64,000 nt of DNA, taken from positions 682,001 to 746,000 of the forward strand of contig CAMPDV010000090.1 in the NCBI GenBank assembly GCA_946699065.1, in the 5' to 3' direction. How positions within the stretch are numbered: position 1 is the first letter of the stretch; the number at the start of each line of letters is the position of its first letter. The notes under the pieces are model-generated. The model worked only from the letters and a program-made list of their open reading frames with translations. It did no database searches and was not told the origin of the DNA. Below, in pieces: positions 10,684 to 21,839 of this stretch. This DNA is from Loxodes magnus (lineage: Eukaryota > Ciliophora > Karyorelictea > Loxodida > Loxodidae). A program made the translations under genes and the position numbers.

Positions 10684-12135
10684 ATTTAAATTGAATTTAA
10701 AATTCTTGCTATTAAATATTTATTTCAGCTTAAATTTTACCTTTAATTAAGAATTAATTTTTCTTATTATAATTGAACTAAATTTAAACACTCTTTAGAT
10801 TCAAAATTTTTACGTCAGAAGAAATTTGATTAAAAAATTTATAATAAATTGAAATTAAAAATAATAATTATTTCAGCCTTTAATGAATTCAAAGATAACG
10901 AATAATTTAATAATTTTAATATTTTACACTTTCTTTACTTTGCAATTTTTCAATTAAAAAATATAGATTGATTTGTTAATTTCACTAATTAAAATTTAAA
11001 GAATATGCTTTATAAACTTTTTAGTAGGTAGAAGTTAATTAAATGATTCATTTAATTAAGTTTCAAATTTTTAATATAAAAAGTAAGTTAATAATTGAAA
11101 ATTTTAAGAAAAGTATTTTATCATTTCTATTTTTAATTTATTATTGCGTCAGATTTTTTAAAATAGTTTTTTTATGTAATTTAATATTAATATTGATTTG
11201 TAAAAAATATATTTTCTATAAATTTTATCTTTTAACTAAATTATTCCTTAAATGAAATAAAATTTTAAAAGTATTTATTATAATCACGATTTTTATATTA
11301 ATAGTTTTTTATTATTGATTATGTTAACATATTATTTTTTAAAGATTTAAAATAAATATTTTATTTTTTCAAGCTTGCTTTATTATTCTACTTCTGTTTT
11401 ATGGAGTATTTATTCACCTTATATTAATTAATTATACCTTTATTTAAATTTTAAAATATAGAAATTTTTTAATTTATTAATCAAATTTTTTATTTATCTA
11501 GTCCATTTTCTTTATGAGAATCAATTATGTATATTGATTATTTTTTAAATATACCTAGCGAAGAATTGATATCACTAAACTAAAATTAAAAATTAACCTA
11601 TTATTCAACAACTTACATGTTAGAACCCTTAACGAATTTTTTTAATTACTTAATTTAAACTAATTTTAATCCCTCTTTTTTGAGTTATTATAATAGATAA
11701 AACAAATTCGATCTTTGTATAAATATGTATAAGTATGTAAAAATGATAATATATCTTAATGTTACTATCTCTTAACTATTTCTCACAACTAAAAAAATTG
11801 CTTCTGTTCATTCAAAAATAATATAAGTAATCATTTAGAACTTTTCATATATATAATTTCATGATTAAAACTATTTATAATTTAGTATTAATTAAGGTAA
11901 AAAATGTTTATCGAAAATTTTTACATTTAATGTTAAATAAAAATTTATAAATTAATTTTTATTGAAAGGTTTATTCAAATAATTAAAAATAGTTCTGACT
12001 AAATTAAAAATTTTAAAAATTTTAATTTTAAATTAGTTGTAATTAACCAATTAATAAAATATCAATAATTTTTAATTTTAATTTAATTTAATATTTATTA
12101 ATTATATTAATGTGTAACTTTATTATTTTATCTTC
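10684..12135. other. AT-rich spacer
   Basis: Matches about 60,850-62,240. No conserved coding stretch was seen; the hydrophobic frames here reflect base composition. Confidence 0.55.
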
Positions 12136-12139
12136 TTAC

Positions 12140-12219
12140 ATTTATTTATAACTAAACTAAATGAAAATAAACTTATTCATTTTTTGGGATTTTCAAGCCA
12201 ACCAGAGCAGCCGATTTTT
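12140..12219 (+). other. micro-inversion relative to the 62-kb copy
   Basis: These roughly 80 bp, including GGGATTTTCAAGCC, are the reverse complement of 62,243-62,324, while flanks on both sides align directly between the two duplicated blocks. Confidence 0.75.
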
Positions 12220-12950
12220 CTGCGTGATCAGGATCGATCAATTACAACATCGATCTTTTTAACAATTCTATTTCTGGATTATATAATCATTTTTTTATAT
12301 AATTTTCTATTCCGTACAAAATATCTTTATATATTATTGTAATTGCCTCTTTCTAATTCGTTTCTTTCTTCTCAGTCAGCCCTTTATCTTTTATAAATAG
12401 CTAATATTTTTGATAGAAATACTTTTCACTTCTACAGAAGTAGCACTTCATCTTTGTTGCCTTGCTAATTTTTTCAGATATTAAGGGTCAGTGATATTCT
12501 CTAATTCCATCTTGTTTTCTACTAATAATGAGTTATTTCTTTAATCTATTTGTTCAACTTTATGTTAAAATCTATATTATTTTTTCACTGATTCTTTTAT
12601 TTATCTAGTTCTTGATGCTTTCTTTATAGATCAAAGTTTAACTACTCTAATCTTTAGATATGCTTCAAAAGGTGTTTAATTCTCTTTTGAGACACGATTC
12701 TTGATTATATTTTTTCTTAGATGTTTAGGTTTTCCATTAGCGTTTTTTTTATCTTTTTTAGTCTTATAATATCTTCCTGGAGATTCAGCACCACTTTGAC
12801 TAGCTAATCTTAGTTTATCTGCTCTATGGTGAGGAATTCCGATAATTCTTGAAGTAATATATTTTTGCTTATTTCTAGTTTTTCTTCAGAAACAGGAGAT
12901 TCAATTGTATGAGCAACCATCTTGTCTGTTTTTTATCAAGTCTTAGACAT
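12190..12950 (-). pseudogene. Gag-like element (family C), copy 1
   Basis: The minus strand gives MSKTWQKTDKMVAHTIESP, then the family coiled coil KVVLNLQEDIIRLKK and LMENLNIQEKI. After a one-base deletion relative to the sister at 62.3-63.1 kb comes a knuckle, KCYFCRSEKYFYQKY. The two Cys of the first pair are present, but the His and the final Cys are Tyr (both TAT). The sister copy keeps all four ligands. So this copy has lost both frame and metal site. Confidence 0.65.
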
Positions 12951-13299
12951 TCTAGAATATTGCTTACTCCTACTTTTTGGGAGCAAAAAGTCCTTTCAAT
13001 TTTCAACTAATTTTTCCTCTTTTCAATATTTTTAATTAAATTAAGAAAAATGAGATTAAATAAAAATATTTAATTATAACCTGTCTATTTTATATTAAAA
13101 TAAAGTATATTTTCATTTCTAAGCAGTTTATACTTAATTCTATAAATATTAAGAAGAAAAAATACTTAAATTATGATTTATATGTGATCAGGCTTTCTTG
13201 CAAATAAAATATCTAGTATACCTTTATTGAATATTAATAATTCTATATAAAAAAGGAAATCATAAATTAAAAATTAATATAACTAATATTTTATATTAA

Positions 13300-13492
13300 T
13301 TTAAGCTTTATTTCTGCCTATGTCTGTATGAGAGTTGTTTAAGTCTAAGATTAGGGTTAAGTTTTTGCTAGTTAGAAGGTTGTCTTATTTAAGTTAAGAA
13401 GTGAGTATCAAAGAAGTGGTTTCTTGCTTACTCTCTTCTTTTGTCTTAGGAAGAGGTGGTAAAGAAGCCCTATCGAACGTCTATTATGTTAT
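13300..13492 (-). pseudogene. N-terminal Gag fragment
   Basis: The minus strand reads VRQGFFTTSSQDKRREQ, matching the conserved start (GFKKGFFTTSSEQERK) of the Gag elements. The start codon is lost and only about 60 codons remain. Confidence 0.5.
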
Positions 13493-13499
13493 TTTTTTG

Positions 13500-13829
13500 T
13501 AATAATTTATTATTAAATTTAAAATTTATTAATTATTCGAAGCTTTTACATATTTTTATCCCTATTTAGTAATCAAATAAATTATATTATATTATCCTAT
13601 TGAATTGCTGTATATCATTTCTTTACTTAAAATAAGTTAGAAATTAGGATATTCGCCAATTTAGTGAAGACAATTTGTTTCATAATTTATTAGTTATTCG
13701 AAATCATAAAAAGCATTCTCTTAAAATACTGCAATTTATTAAAAATACAAATTTAATCTAACTTTTATACGCGTAAATTTTGAATCATTTGAGACTAAGG
13801 TTAAAGAATATTTTCTAATAATTCTTCTT
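13500..13829. other. AT-rich spacer
   Basis: Nothing recognisable. Confidence 0.5.
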
Positions 13830-14800
13830 TTTTGTATAAATTTTCATGAATATCTTTCTCATAGCTCCTGCATATCTTCCATTACTATATTCACTTTCTT
13901 TTGCTTAAGCAAATCCATTTCCTTTAACTCCTACAGTAAATTTGGAAGATATTTTCTTTTGATCATTTCAATAACTTACAAGAAAGCAAGCAAAGGTTCT
14001 TAATTAATTCATGTATTTATAGCAAAACAATTTCTAGTTTTCTCTATCTTAAATTAGTTTATTTCATTCTTCATAATAGCAAACTAATTTAATTTTATTC
14101 TCAATCTTAAAAAAAACTTTAAAAACTTTTAAATTATTATTCTTTACTTTAAATATAAATGATTTAGATCACCAAAAGATTGTTTATCAACTATATTATT
14201 GAGGACTTTATATTGTAGATTTTTTTTCTCTCATATTATGGATTGTATTAGTTGCTTGATTAAAACTTAAATTGCTGATTTATTTTCTTCTTTTTGAAAA
14301 TTTAAGTTATCCATTTAGGAATTGGTGTTTTCAATAGTTGGCACAACCTTTTTTTATTTAATTTATTATTTCTATAAGCTGCTTTATAAAATCTTTATAT
14401 AGCTAACAGATTTATCCTTTCAACTGGAATTTATAGCCAGAATTCCTATATTATTTACTTATAGTTTTGAGGATAATCCACAATCCTCTAGAATTTTCTC
14501 TGTCTATTCTTAGCTCATCGTCTTTTGTGAACTAATCCTCTATTTCTTGGAATGATACTTATCAAGCTGCCACTGCCAAAATAAAACACTTAAAGCAAAT
14601 ATGTCAGATTATTTGCATTATTTTGGTCTTTAACTCTATATTCAGGAGCCATTCAAATGATATGTAAAATTATTTCTTTGATTCTATATTCTTGAATTCA
14701 GTTCTTATTCTCGATAACAAAATCAGTAATCTTAGATCTCAATCTAAATATTAATAAAATATAGCTACTCTTCAAATCTCTATGGATGAATTTTTCTCAT
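13830..14800 (-). pseudogene. protein-kinase-domain pseudogene
   Basis: The minus strand carries kinase landmarks in order: FIHRDLKSSYILL (catalytic loop, with the metal-binding Asn position read as Tyr), KITDFVIEN (the DFG motif is DFV), WMAPEYRVK (the APE motif is intact), then after a frameshift SFQEIEDQFTKDDEL and further C-lobe-like sequence to about 13,830. HRDLKS with WMAPE resembles tyrosine-kinase-like (TKL) families. Loss of the catalytic-loop Asn, loss of DFG glycine and at least one frameshift argue against activity. A sister copy runs off the window at 63,490-64,000. Confidence 0.65.
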
Positions 14801-15001
14801 GTATATAATATAAACCTAATACTATTTACAAATTTATTTAAAAAGAAAATTCCCAAGATATTTATTTTGTAATATGTAATAAATGCTGTAAAATTTAAGA
14901 TAATAAGTTAATTACAAACTTTAGTGGATTTTAGCAAAATAACTATAAATAAATGTTAAAAATTAATAAAATATAATTATATTCAAAAATTTAAATTATG
15001 C

Positions 15002-15012
15002 TACTCTTTTAT
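15002..15012 (+). repeat. 11-bp target-site duplication, left copy
   Basis: TACTCTTTTAT, repeated at 16,061-16,071 around a Gag element. Confidence 0.7.
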
Positions 15013-15020
15013 TATATCAA

Positions 15021-16050
15021 ATGGCTGCTTATTTCAGGAAGGTCTTTTTGCCACTTCTTCAAAGCAGGAGAGAAGATCAGAAACGTCTTTCTCCTCCATG
15101 TCTCAGCTTCAACTAACCCAGTCTTTTTAATAGCAACAAATAGCCAGTAGGGAGAAAACTTATAAAACCAAGAAACAACATCCTCAATAAAAACATGTAA
15201 AGCTAATTTTCTTTTTTCAATGAACAGATAGGAGCTGAATAAAAATTCCGAACAGAGAAGTTACATAGTTCTCAATGCCTCTACTAAAAAATGAAAAAAG
15301 AGATCACTCAAATTAATCTCTGTAATTAATAAATAAAAAATAAATAAAGAAGGCAAAGTACGATAATTAAATATAGATCCTGATATTTTTGATTTAGATA
15401 ATATTAAAATAGAACAAAATAGTTTTTAATAGATTATATAGTTAATATATCAACTTATAAAAATAATTAAAAAAATCGAAGAGGATTTAAACTCATAGAA
15501 GGAAGATATATTTAAAATAAATCAGAACTTCAATGAGCACTCAGATGATGAAGTTCATATGGTAGACCTAAGAGCCAAAGCCAGAGTCTATGATCGAATG
15601 ACAGAGTTAGATAATGATATTTTAATATTGAGAATGTAAGACGATAAAAATTGAGTATAATGAAATTCAAAACTAAAATTAATAGAAGAAAATATCCAGA
15701 AGCCTTTATAAGGAACTCTTATGGAAATAGAGAAAAAAGAAAATACATTTCCTAAAGCGAGAAAAAGATGGCATATTTATAAGAGCACTTTACATTTGTT
15801 ACGGAAATGTCCAAGATAGAAAAGAATAAGAAGTAACATCTGGCAAAACATTAACTTCTAGGAATTGAAAGAAAAGGCGACGGAACTCTTTTCATCGGAA
15901 AATAGGATAATTTGAAAAAAAAATTAATTCTTAACTTTTAATATAAAAAGGAGAAAAGTAAAGGAAAAAATGAAAGTAAAGAAAGAACATATAGGAACGA
16001 AGATTTCGTATATTTAAAGTTGAAGAGTGAAAAGATATCTTAATGATTAA
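15021..16050 (+). pseudogene. Gag-like retroelement, degraded
   Basis: Close relative of the element at 48.3-49.4 kb. After frame corrections it begins like FQEGLFATSSKQERRSE, continues through QELNKNSEQRSY, KINKEGKVRQLNIDP and DDEVHMVDLRAKARVY, and reaches a ruined knuckle KRWHIYKSTLHLLRKC in which the first two Cys are Trp and Tyr. At least two frameshifts occur in the first 250 bp; from about 15,200 to the 3' end one frame holds. An 11-bp direct repeat flanks the insertion and the 5' end lies 8 bp before the ATG, as in the other full-length copies. Confidence 0.7.
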
Positions 16051-16060
16051 TGATTATTAT

Positions 16061-16071
16061 TACTCTTTTAT
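16061..16071 (+). repeat. 11-bp target-site duplication, right copy
   Basis: Repeat of 15,002-15,012. Confidence 0.7.
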
Positions 16072-16199
16072 ATAAAAAAAATACATCTACATTTAATTTT
16101 TCTAAATATAACAATTTATAAACTTTTAATAATAAATGTAACTTTTTAAATTTATAATGAAAAATATTAAAAAAAGTAAAAAATAAGTTTCTTTCTAAA

Positions 16200-16260
16200 T
16201 ATTTTTAAAAAAATTACAAAAAAATTACAAAAAAATTACAAAAAAATTACAAAAAAATTG
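16200..16260 (+). repeat. short tandem repeat
   Basis: About five copies of a 12-bp unit, AAAAAAATTACA with slight variation, between the Gag element and kelch B copy 1. Confidence 0.8.
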
Positions 16261-16573
16261 CTATTAACGTTCTTATTTCTTTCTTGGAGCTTTTAAAGTC
16301 CTTTTCATATATTCTCTACTTATTTAAAATATAAATTTATTTATTTTAAATTTATTCCTTTAAATATAGATTCAAATTTAAATCCTTTAGTAAAACTAAA
16401 ATTTTATTAAAAATAGCAAAGAATTTTACCTTTTTATAATTTATTAAGTATAAAGTTAAAATATTAAAATAGACATAAAGATATTATGTTATTTAATTAA
16501 TGAAATTATCATTACTTACATATTTTTTAATATACATTTATTTAACTTAAATATTTATATAAATTTTACTTTA

Positions 16574-17509
16574 TCAAACTTCAACTTTTCTCCATCCTTT
16601 TTTGTTCAAATCATAGTTAAATAAGTCACCTTTTCTATCAAATTGAAAGACAGTATTTCTACTTAAAACTGGTCGACAAGAATTAAGGTTTTATACTGGA
16701 AATTATTCATTAAAATTAACGATCTTTTTAAAATCAAATAATTATGTATCAAGTCTGTAGCATCCATTATTATAGATTAGAAATTACATCATTTTAGGAA
16801 TATAAATAGCTGAAGCAGTGGCTTTCTTATCTAATTATACTAAAATTTTTTCTCAAGTATTTTTATTTTTGTCATATATCTAAATTGTATTAAACGCTTA
16901 AGAGAGCTAAAATCCACCAAATACATAAATTTAAGAAGTATTTTAATCACATCCAAATAAGCAAACAGGTATTTCTATATAATTTATTTACTTAAAATTA
17001 TTATTTCTCAAATTAAAAATTTCACATTCTTACAAATTTATTCGCTGGTTGTTTTTAAATTGTTATCCTGAAATTATAAAAATGAAATTCTACTTATCAA
17101 AATTATTTCTATGAAATTATCTTCCTTCTTACATTTAAAATTCTAAAGTTTTATTATTTAAATTATGAATAATAAATCTTCTTTCATCTTCTTTATTACC
17201 ACCTGAAATTAGTAGAGTATTATTATAAATTTATTCTATATATGAAGATAAGTTATCAGTAGAAACACTTATAGTTTCATTTTAGAAATTATTATACCTA
17301 GTTTAGTAAGTAATTTTATTGTTTGAATTCTATTTTATAGTAGAAATAAGTGTGAAGTTTCTGGAATCTTTAAAATTAGAGCAGAGTTCATATTTGGTTA
17401 TTCCTATTCCGAATTTACCAAATTATTAGTTTCCATTAAATTTTTGAGCTTTCCTTAAAAGTTATCTTAGAAATAAAATCTTAATAAGTTATTTTTCTTA
17501 CTAAGACAT
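16574..17509 (-). CDS. kelch-repeat protein, family B copy 1 (intact)
   Basis: Intact 311-residue protein, MSQQEKQLIKILFLRQLLRK at the start and TGA at 16,574-16,576. Family B shares with family A the N-terminal pattern FLR-x-LLR followed by KFGIG-x-TKYELCSN. Kelch-type blades: TLLISGGNKEDERRF near 110-125; IYVFGGFQLSQAFNTIQIYD with a downstream TWEK; FLIYNNGCYRLDTQLFDF; and a last strand NTVFQFDRKGDLFNYDLNKK before GWRKVEV. All internal TAA/TAG read as Gln. Odd feature: the usual upstream box is not next to this gene, because a Gag element (about 17,521-18,400) lies between the ATG and the displaced promoter-like region at about 18,405-18,470. Expression may therefore be lost although the ORF is intact. 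Confidence 0.85.
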
Positions 17510-17623
17510 TTATTTTTATAATTAAGATTATAAATATAAAATAGCTTCTAAGAAATAACAGAACTTTGAACAAAACATTTAAACAGGAAAATTCTCTAAA
17601 AAATAAAAAAGTGAAATAATTAC

Positions 17624-18278
17624 AATGAGTGAAAGTGAGAAATATGATTGATATGACGAACATTAACCACTTGGAAATCCAGAATTAAAAAAACTTCCGA
17701 CACAAACTCAAATAGAAATATTATCTAAGTCATTAAAAGAGTTTATGTTTAAAAATAGATATCTCACTGATAAAGTAGAAAAATTAGAAAAACTAATAAC
17801 TTCTTTACTTGAGAAACAATATTAATAATCATAAGAAATAGAAAACAAACTGGAACAAAGAATTCTTTAAATTTAATAATAAATTCAGGTAACGCCATTT
17901 TCGTTTTAACAGAATTAATCAGATCCTATGGAAATAGAAAATGAAGCCTCAAATTAAAATAAGCAGTAAAAGTTTATTTAAAATAAGTAGTAAATTTAAA
18001 TTAAATAAGTATTACAGGAATAATAGTTTAAAAGAAGAATAAAATGCTACGTGTGCAATAAATAACACCAATGAAAATACTGCTACTAACTAAGCGAAAT
18101 TTAAAGAAAGAATAAATAAGATATTTTTAGAAAACTATTTAGGATATATCCAACATAAAGCGGAAAAATTTATGGAAAAAAATTCTTTAATTCAAATCTT
18201 AATCCTTGGATAGATAATTAAAAACGCTACGTGCAAGACCAAAACTATTCCAAATATTAAAGGATGGTGCACTAATGA
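17624..18278 (+). CDS. Gag-like zinc-knuckle protein (family D), probable start frameshift
   Basis: A near-intact Gag-type ORF of about 218 codons. MSESEK begins at 17,624; the rest continues in the next frame from an A4 run near 17,640 (YDWYDEHQPLGNPELKKLP). A coiled coil follows (YLTDKVEKLEKLITSLLEK), then a Gln-rich region, a DPMEIENEA linker, and a knuckle KCYVCNKQHQWKYC. The knuckle spacing is C-x2-C-x3-H-x4-C, one residue shorter than in the other copies. The tail has YPTQSGKIYGKK, parallel to YPTSSGNIYRKK in the 8.6-kb element. Likely stop TGA at 18,276. It sits in the 5' flank of kelch B copy 1, on the opposite strand. Whether the A-run shift is real needs resequencing. Confidence 0.65.
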
Positions 18279-18289
18279 AGTGCTACACC

Positions 18290-18978
18290 ACCTAACTAAG
18301 CCTAGTAGTAATTCAAGACAAACTAATAGAGACAAGCTGATAGAATAGGTCAGATGGTTGACTACTAAGACTTTAACAAAGCTTTTTAACTTTTTTTTAA
18401 AGGAAAATTATTGGTATTTAAATAAATTAAAATAATTTGCATGTATTTAAATAGTTTAGATTTAATTATAATATAATTTGCAAATAAGAATTATAGATTA
18501 ATGTAATCAAAATAAATGTTTTTAACTGTTATATTATATTTCTTCTTATTTAAGAGATGGAAGATTATATTTAAAAACGAGTAATATAAAACACTTAAAA
18601 GATAATTTAAGCGATAATACAATCTCAGTATTCATTTTAACTATAATTTTTAAGATAACAAACTATAACTGTGTATATATTTTACCTTTTAATTCATAGT
18701 TAATTTTATTATTAAAAAATAAAATACCATGAAAAAGAGATATGAAATTTAGTGAAAATGAATATAACAATATCAAAGACTAATAATTTGTTGATTCAAT
18801 CACAAAGGTAGTCGCGAATAACAGGTTATTAGTGAGTAAATTTAATTTAAACAGAGTAAAATCTCCTCTTAGGGAACATTTACAAAAAAATGTGCACATA
18901 AGTCACAAAATATAATTTACTATGATTGTGAATTCTCTTAGTAATAAATGATAAAAATAATAAAAATGATATTTCTTT
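18290..18978. other. Displaced kelch B upstream region and AT-rich spacer
   Basis: About 18,405-18,470 matches the upstream region of other kelch B genes. A perfect short hairpin AATAACAGGTTATT lies near 18,820. No gene was recognised. Confidence 0.45.
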
Positions 18979-19296
18979 AATTAATTAATTTCAACTAAAA
19001 AGTTTTTGGACCGGAAACTCCTTTCTGATTGCACGATCCGACGCTCTCTTTTTATGGAATAACGGGGATATCCTGTTGTGTTCCAGGTACAGCTGCTAGG
19101 GAGCTCCATCGCTATGAGCAGCCAGGCTTCAAGCCCCTACCAAGAGCGGATAATCTCAAAGACAGTGTTCCCTTCAGAAAATGACTCTGACCAGGGACTT
19201 TCTCAGCGACAGGAAAGGAACTTGTTCCTAGCCATAAAACCAGAAAGTGTTGTCACGAAGGTCATTCTCAGCTCTCGCCATCTTTTCAATTATAAG
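18979..19296 (-). mobile_element. SINE-like retroposon, second copy
   Basis: Minus-strand relative of the SINE at 3,707-4,011, again GC-rich in an AT-rich setting. Its 3' end (left edge) reads CCAAAAACTTTTTAGTTG on the minus strand. The LINE copy 0.8 kb away ends CTAAAAACTTTTTAG, so the tails are nearly the same. Flanks show only an imperfect repeat (AAAGAAAATC against AAAGAAATATC), so the target duplication is uncertain. Confidence 0.75.
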
Positions 19297-19774
19297 GATT
19301 TTCTTTCTACTATGAATAATGTTATTTTTATTTTATTAGTCAGATTTATTTAAAATAAATGTAAATTTCGTTTTTTTTAATTTCCATATTGAAAAAAATA
19401 AGTTAGATTATAAATTTGGTTATAATATTTATTTTCAGTAATTAAGTAAATTAAAAAAGAACTTATGCTTTATTTTTTGATTAAAAGTTCTATCATTATT
19501 TGATTTACTATAACAGCACTTCTTATTCTTAGTAAGAAAAATTTTAAAGCACTTGTATCTACTGATTGAAAATGTACTAAAAAGGTTTATTTATATATAG
19601 GTAAAGTTAAGACTTAAATTTAGTTTATTAAATTGAAATAATTTTGAAATATATTTAAGATATAAAGTACTCAGATTTATAAGATATTACTTAATCTTTA
19701 ACTAAAAATTAAACTAAAATTCCTTTTCATTAAATAATTTTGAATCTTGCTAAAATAATATTAATTAATTAATT
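19297..19774. other. AT-rich spacer
   Basis: No gene or repeat was recognised. Confidence 0.5.
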
Positions 19775-20300
19775 TTTAACTAAAAAGTTTTTAGACGTCT
19801 TTAATTGAAAGATTGCTTTCTTCAATTATTGAAGATAGTAAATGTTTTTTAAATTGTTTTTTAATATTTTCTTGATCTCCTCATTTTTCAATTACATTTT
19901 ATTTCTTCTTATCTTTAATTCCTTCATTTTTATTAACTCCATTTCTAATAACTCAAATCTTCTTCGATACTAGCTTCTTGTTAAATATTTTTATTTATAA
20001 TTCAAATACTCCAATTAAGACCTTGAAATGTGTTTATATAACCTTGATCATATAGTATAAGATATTAAAAGTTATAATTCACGTTTTTTAATAATAGTCA
20101 ATTCCTTATACTTGAATATTATATACATTTAAAAATGTACTAAAATATCTTATATTTTCTATATATACAATAGGAATTACCAATAGGCTGATGACTTTCT
20201 TAAAGATTCTTTTGAAGAATATTGGATTGAGTTCTAAGTTTATATATACTGATTATTTCTCGTTTGTACATAAGCAAAAATATCTACGCTAGAACTTTGC
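19775..20300 (-). pseudogene. 5'-truncated LINE, ORF2 C-terminus and 3' end
   Basis: The minus strand parallels the last ~170 codons of the LINE ORF2 at 37-40.5 kb: YKREIISIYKLRTQSN, then LILYDQGYINTFQGLNWSIW, then the 3' untranslated tail. The C-terminal zinc motif is degraded (C-x-Y in place of C-x-C, and Tyr in place of His). The element ends CTAAAAACTTTTTAG followed by TTAA-type repeats. 5' truncation of this kind is typical of LINE insertions. Confidence 0.75.
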
Positions 20301-21839
20301 TTTTAATAGATACTTTTTCTATTGTTTTTTTGAAATATAGATTAATTAATTACTTAATGGATTTTTAAATTTTATAATTTTATATTTAAAATAATTTTCT
20401 TCATTTATTTTTTACTAAAACTATGATAAATTAGATTTTATAAACATTTTAATTAATTAGATGTCACTATACTAAAAAATACTTTTTATTTTCCTTTTCA
20501 AAGAAATTTATAAGCAAATCTAAGTTTTTTAAATAATAATAAGAAAAAATGTTATAAAATTTGATCTTTAAGGCAATTATACTTTCTTATATATGAATTT
20601 ATAGTATTTTCATTTCTTTGATTTTATAATATAATTAAAAAAAAGAATAATAAATTAAAATAAAAGCAATTAACGATTTATTTCATTTAAATTTTAATAT
20701 CAAATGATTCTAGCAACAAAATATAAAATATATTTGTAAATTATTTTAATTATATAAAACTTAGTTTTAATATATTTTATGAGATGTAACTTATATATAT
20801 TAATATTTAATACTTTTTTAGTAGTATTTTATTAAGTTGTAAAAACAAACTATTTGGAAAAAACAAACATTGTTGTTTAAAAATTAATTTTAAAGCTTGA
20901 TAAACATATTCACTTAAGTTTAATCATTTATGATTGTAGTTTTTGTCTACAAAATTTTAAAAGATTAATACCCATCCATATAAATTTGAAGTGTAATATT
21001 TATATGTTTAACAATTATTTTTTCTTAATATTAAAATTTTTTTGTTTTAATCAAAATTTTATTTTACAATTTTTCTAATAACTATAAATTTAAAATTGAT
21101 TTTGTAATAAATAATAAGTTTTGCTCTTTATTCACTATATTTTATGATAATAGATTAAACTAAAAGTGAAAACATTATTAATAATTAATTATTTTTATAA
21201 CTTCTAATTATAAGATTAATAAAAAAGCGTATTATAAAGAATTATGTTTTTATTTTATTTTATTATTTAATTAACTTTAAAATTATAATTAAATTAACTC
21301 TAATACTAAGTAAACCTTCTCTAGTTATATCATTAATTTTTATTAATCAAAAAATTAATTTAACTTATTTTAAATTTTATTTATAATTTTTAAGCTTTTA
21401 ATATTTTTCATTTCTATCTTATTCTTATTTTTTATTTTAATATTTTCCTTTATATAGGAATAATATATATAAGGCTTTTGGGTGTGCTTGGAAGTATTTA
21501 AATTCCTTTCTAAATGATCTCCAATTTTATTTAAAATTTTAAGTTTCTTTAATTCATTTTAATTACCGTTTATTTGTCTAATTTATAAATCTTTTTTATC
21601 ATTATTTCTCATCCTTTTGCAATAGAATCCTAAGTAATTGCATTAAAATTTCTCAAGATTAATTATTTAATATTTTCAATATTTATTCTTAATTTTAATT
21701 TTATCTTCTATCCTTTTTTAATTTTAATTTTTATATAAAAATGTTGCATCTTTTATTTAAATACTTTTTGATTGATATAGATATCAATCAAAATAATCGT
21801 TTGTCTTTCGATTTTAGCTTCCTATTTGTTTGGACGCAT
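20301..21839. other. AT-rich spacer
   Basis: No gene or repeat was recognised over 1.5 kb. Confidence 0.5.

Larger units (their letters stand above)
9165..14760 (+). repeat. segmental duplication, copy 1
   Basis: Matches 59,345-64,000 in the same order and orientation: spacer, kelch A gene, spacer, Gag pseudogene, kinase-domain pseudogene. Differences include indels around 13.0-14.2 kb versus 63.2-63.5 kb and a local inversion at 12,140-12,219. Confidence 0.85.

Noticed and set aside
13350..13362. Telomere-like TTAGGGTTA
   Set aside because: Single occurrence inside a Gag fragment, with no array.
16200..16260. CRISPR-like short repeat array
   Set aside because: Units are 12 bp, adjacent and spacer-free, so it is a simple satellite; the TATCAGTA array at 27.5 kb is likewise a plain tandem repeat.
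19078..19353. Plus-strand ORF of 91 codons with normal-looking composition
   Set aside because: It is inside the GC-rich SINE; the equivalent SINE at 3.7-4.0 kb does not keep the frame.
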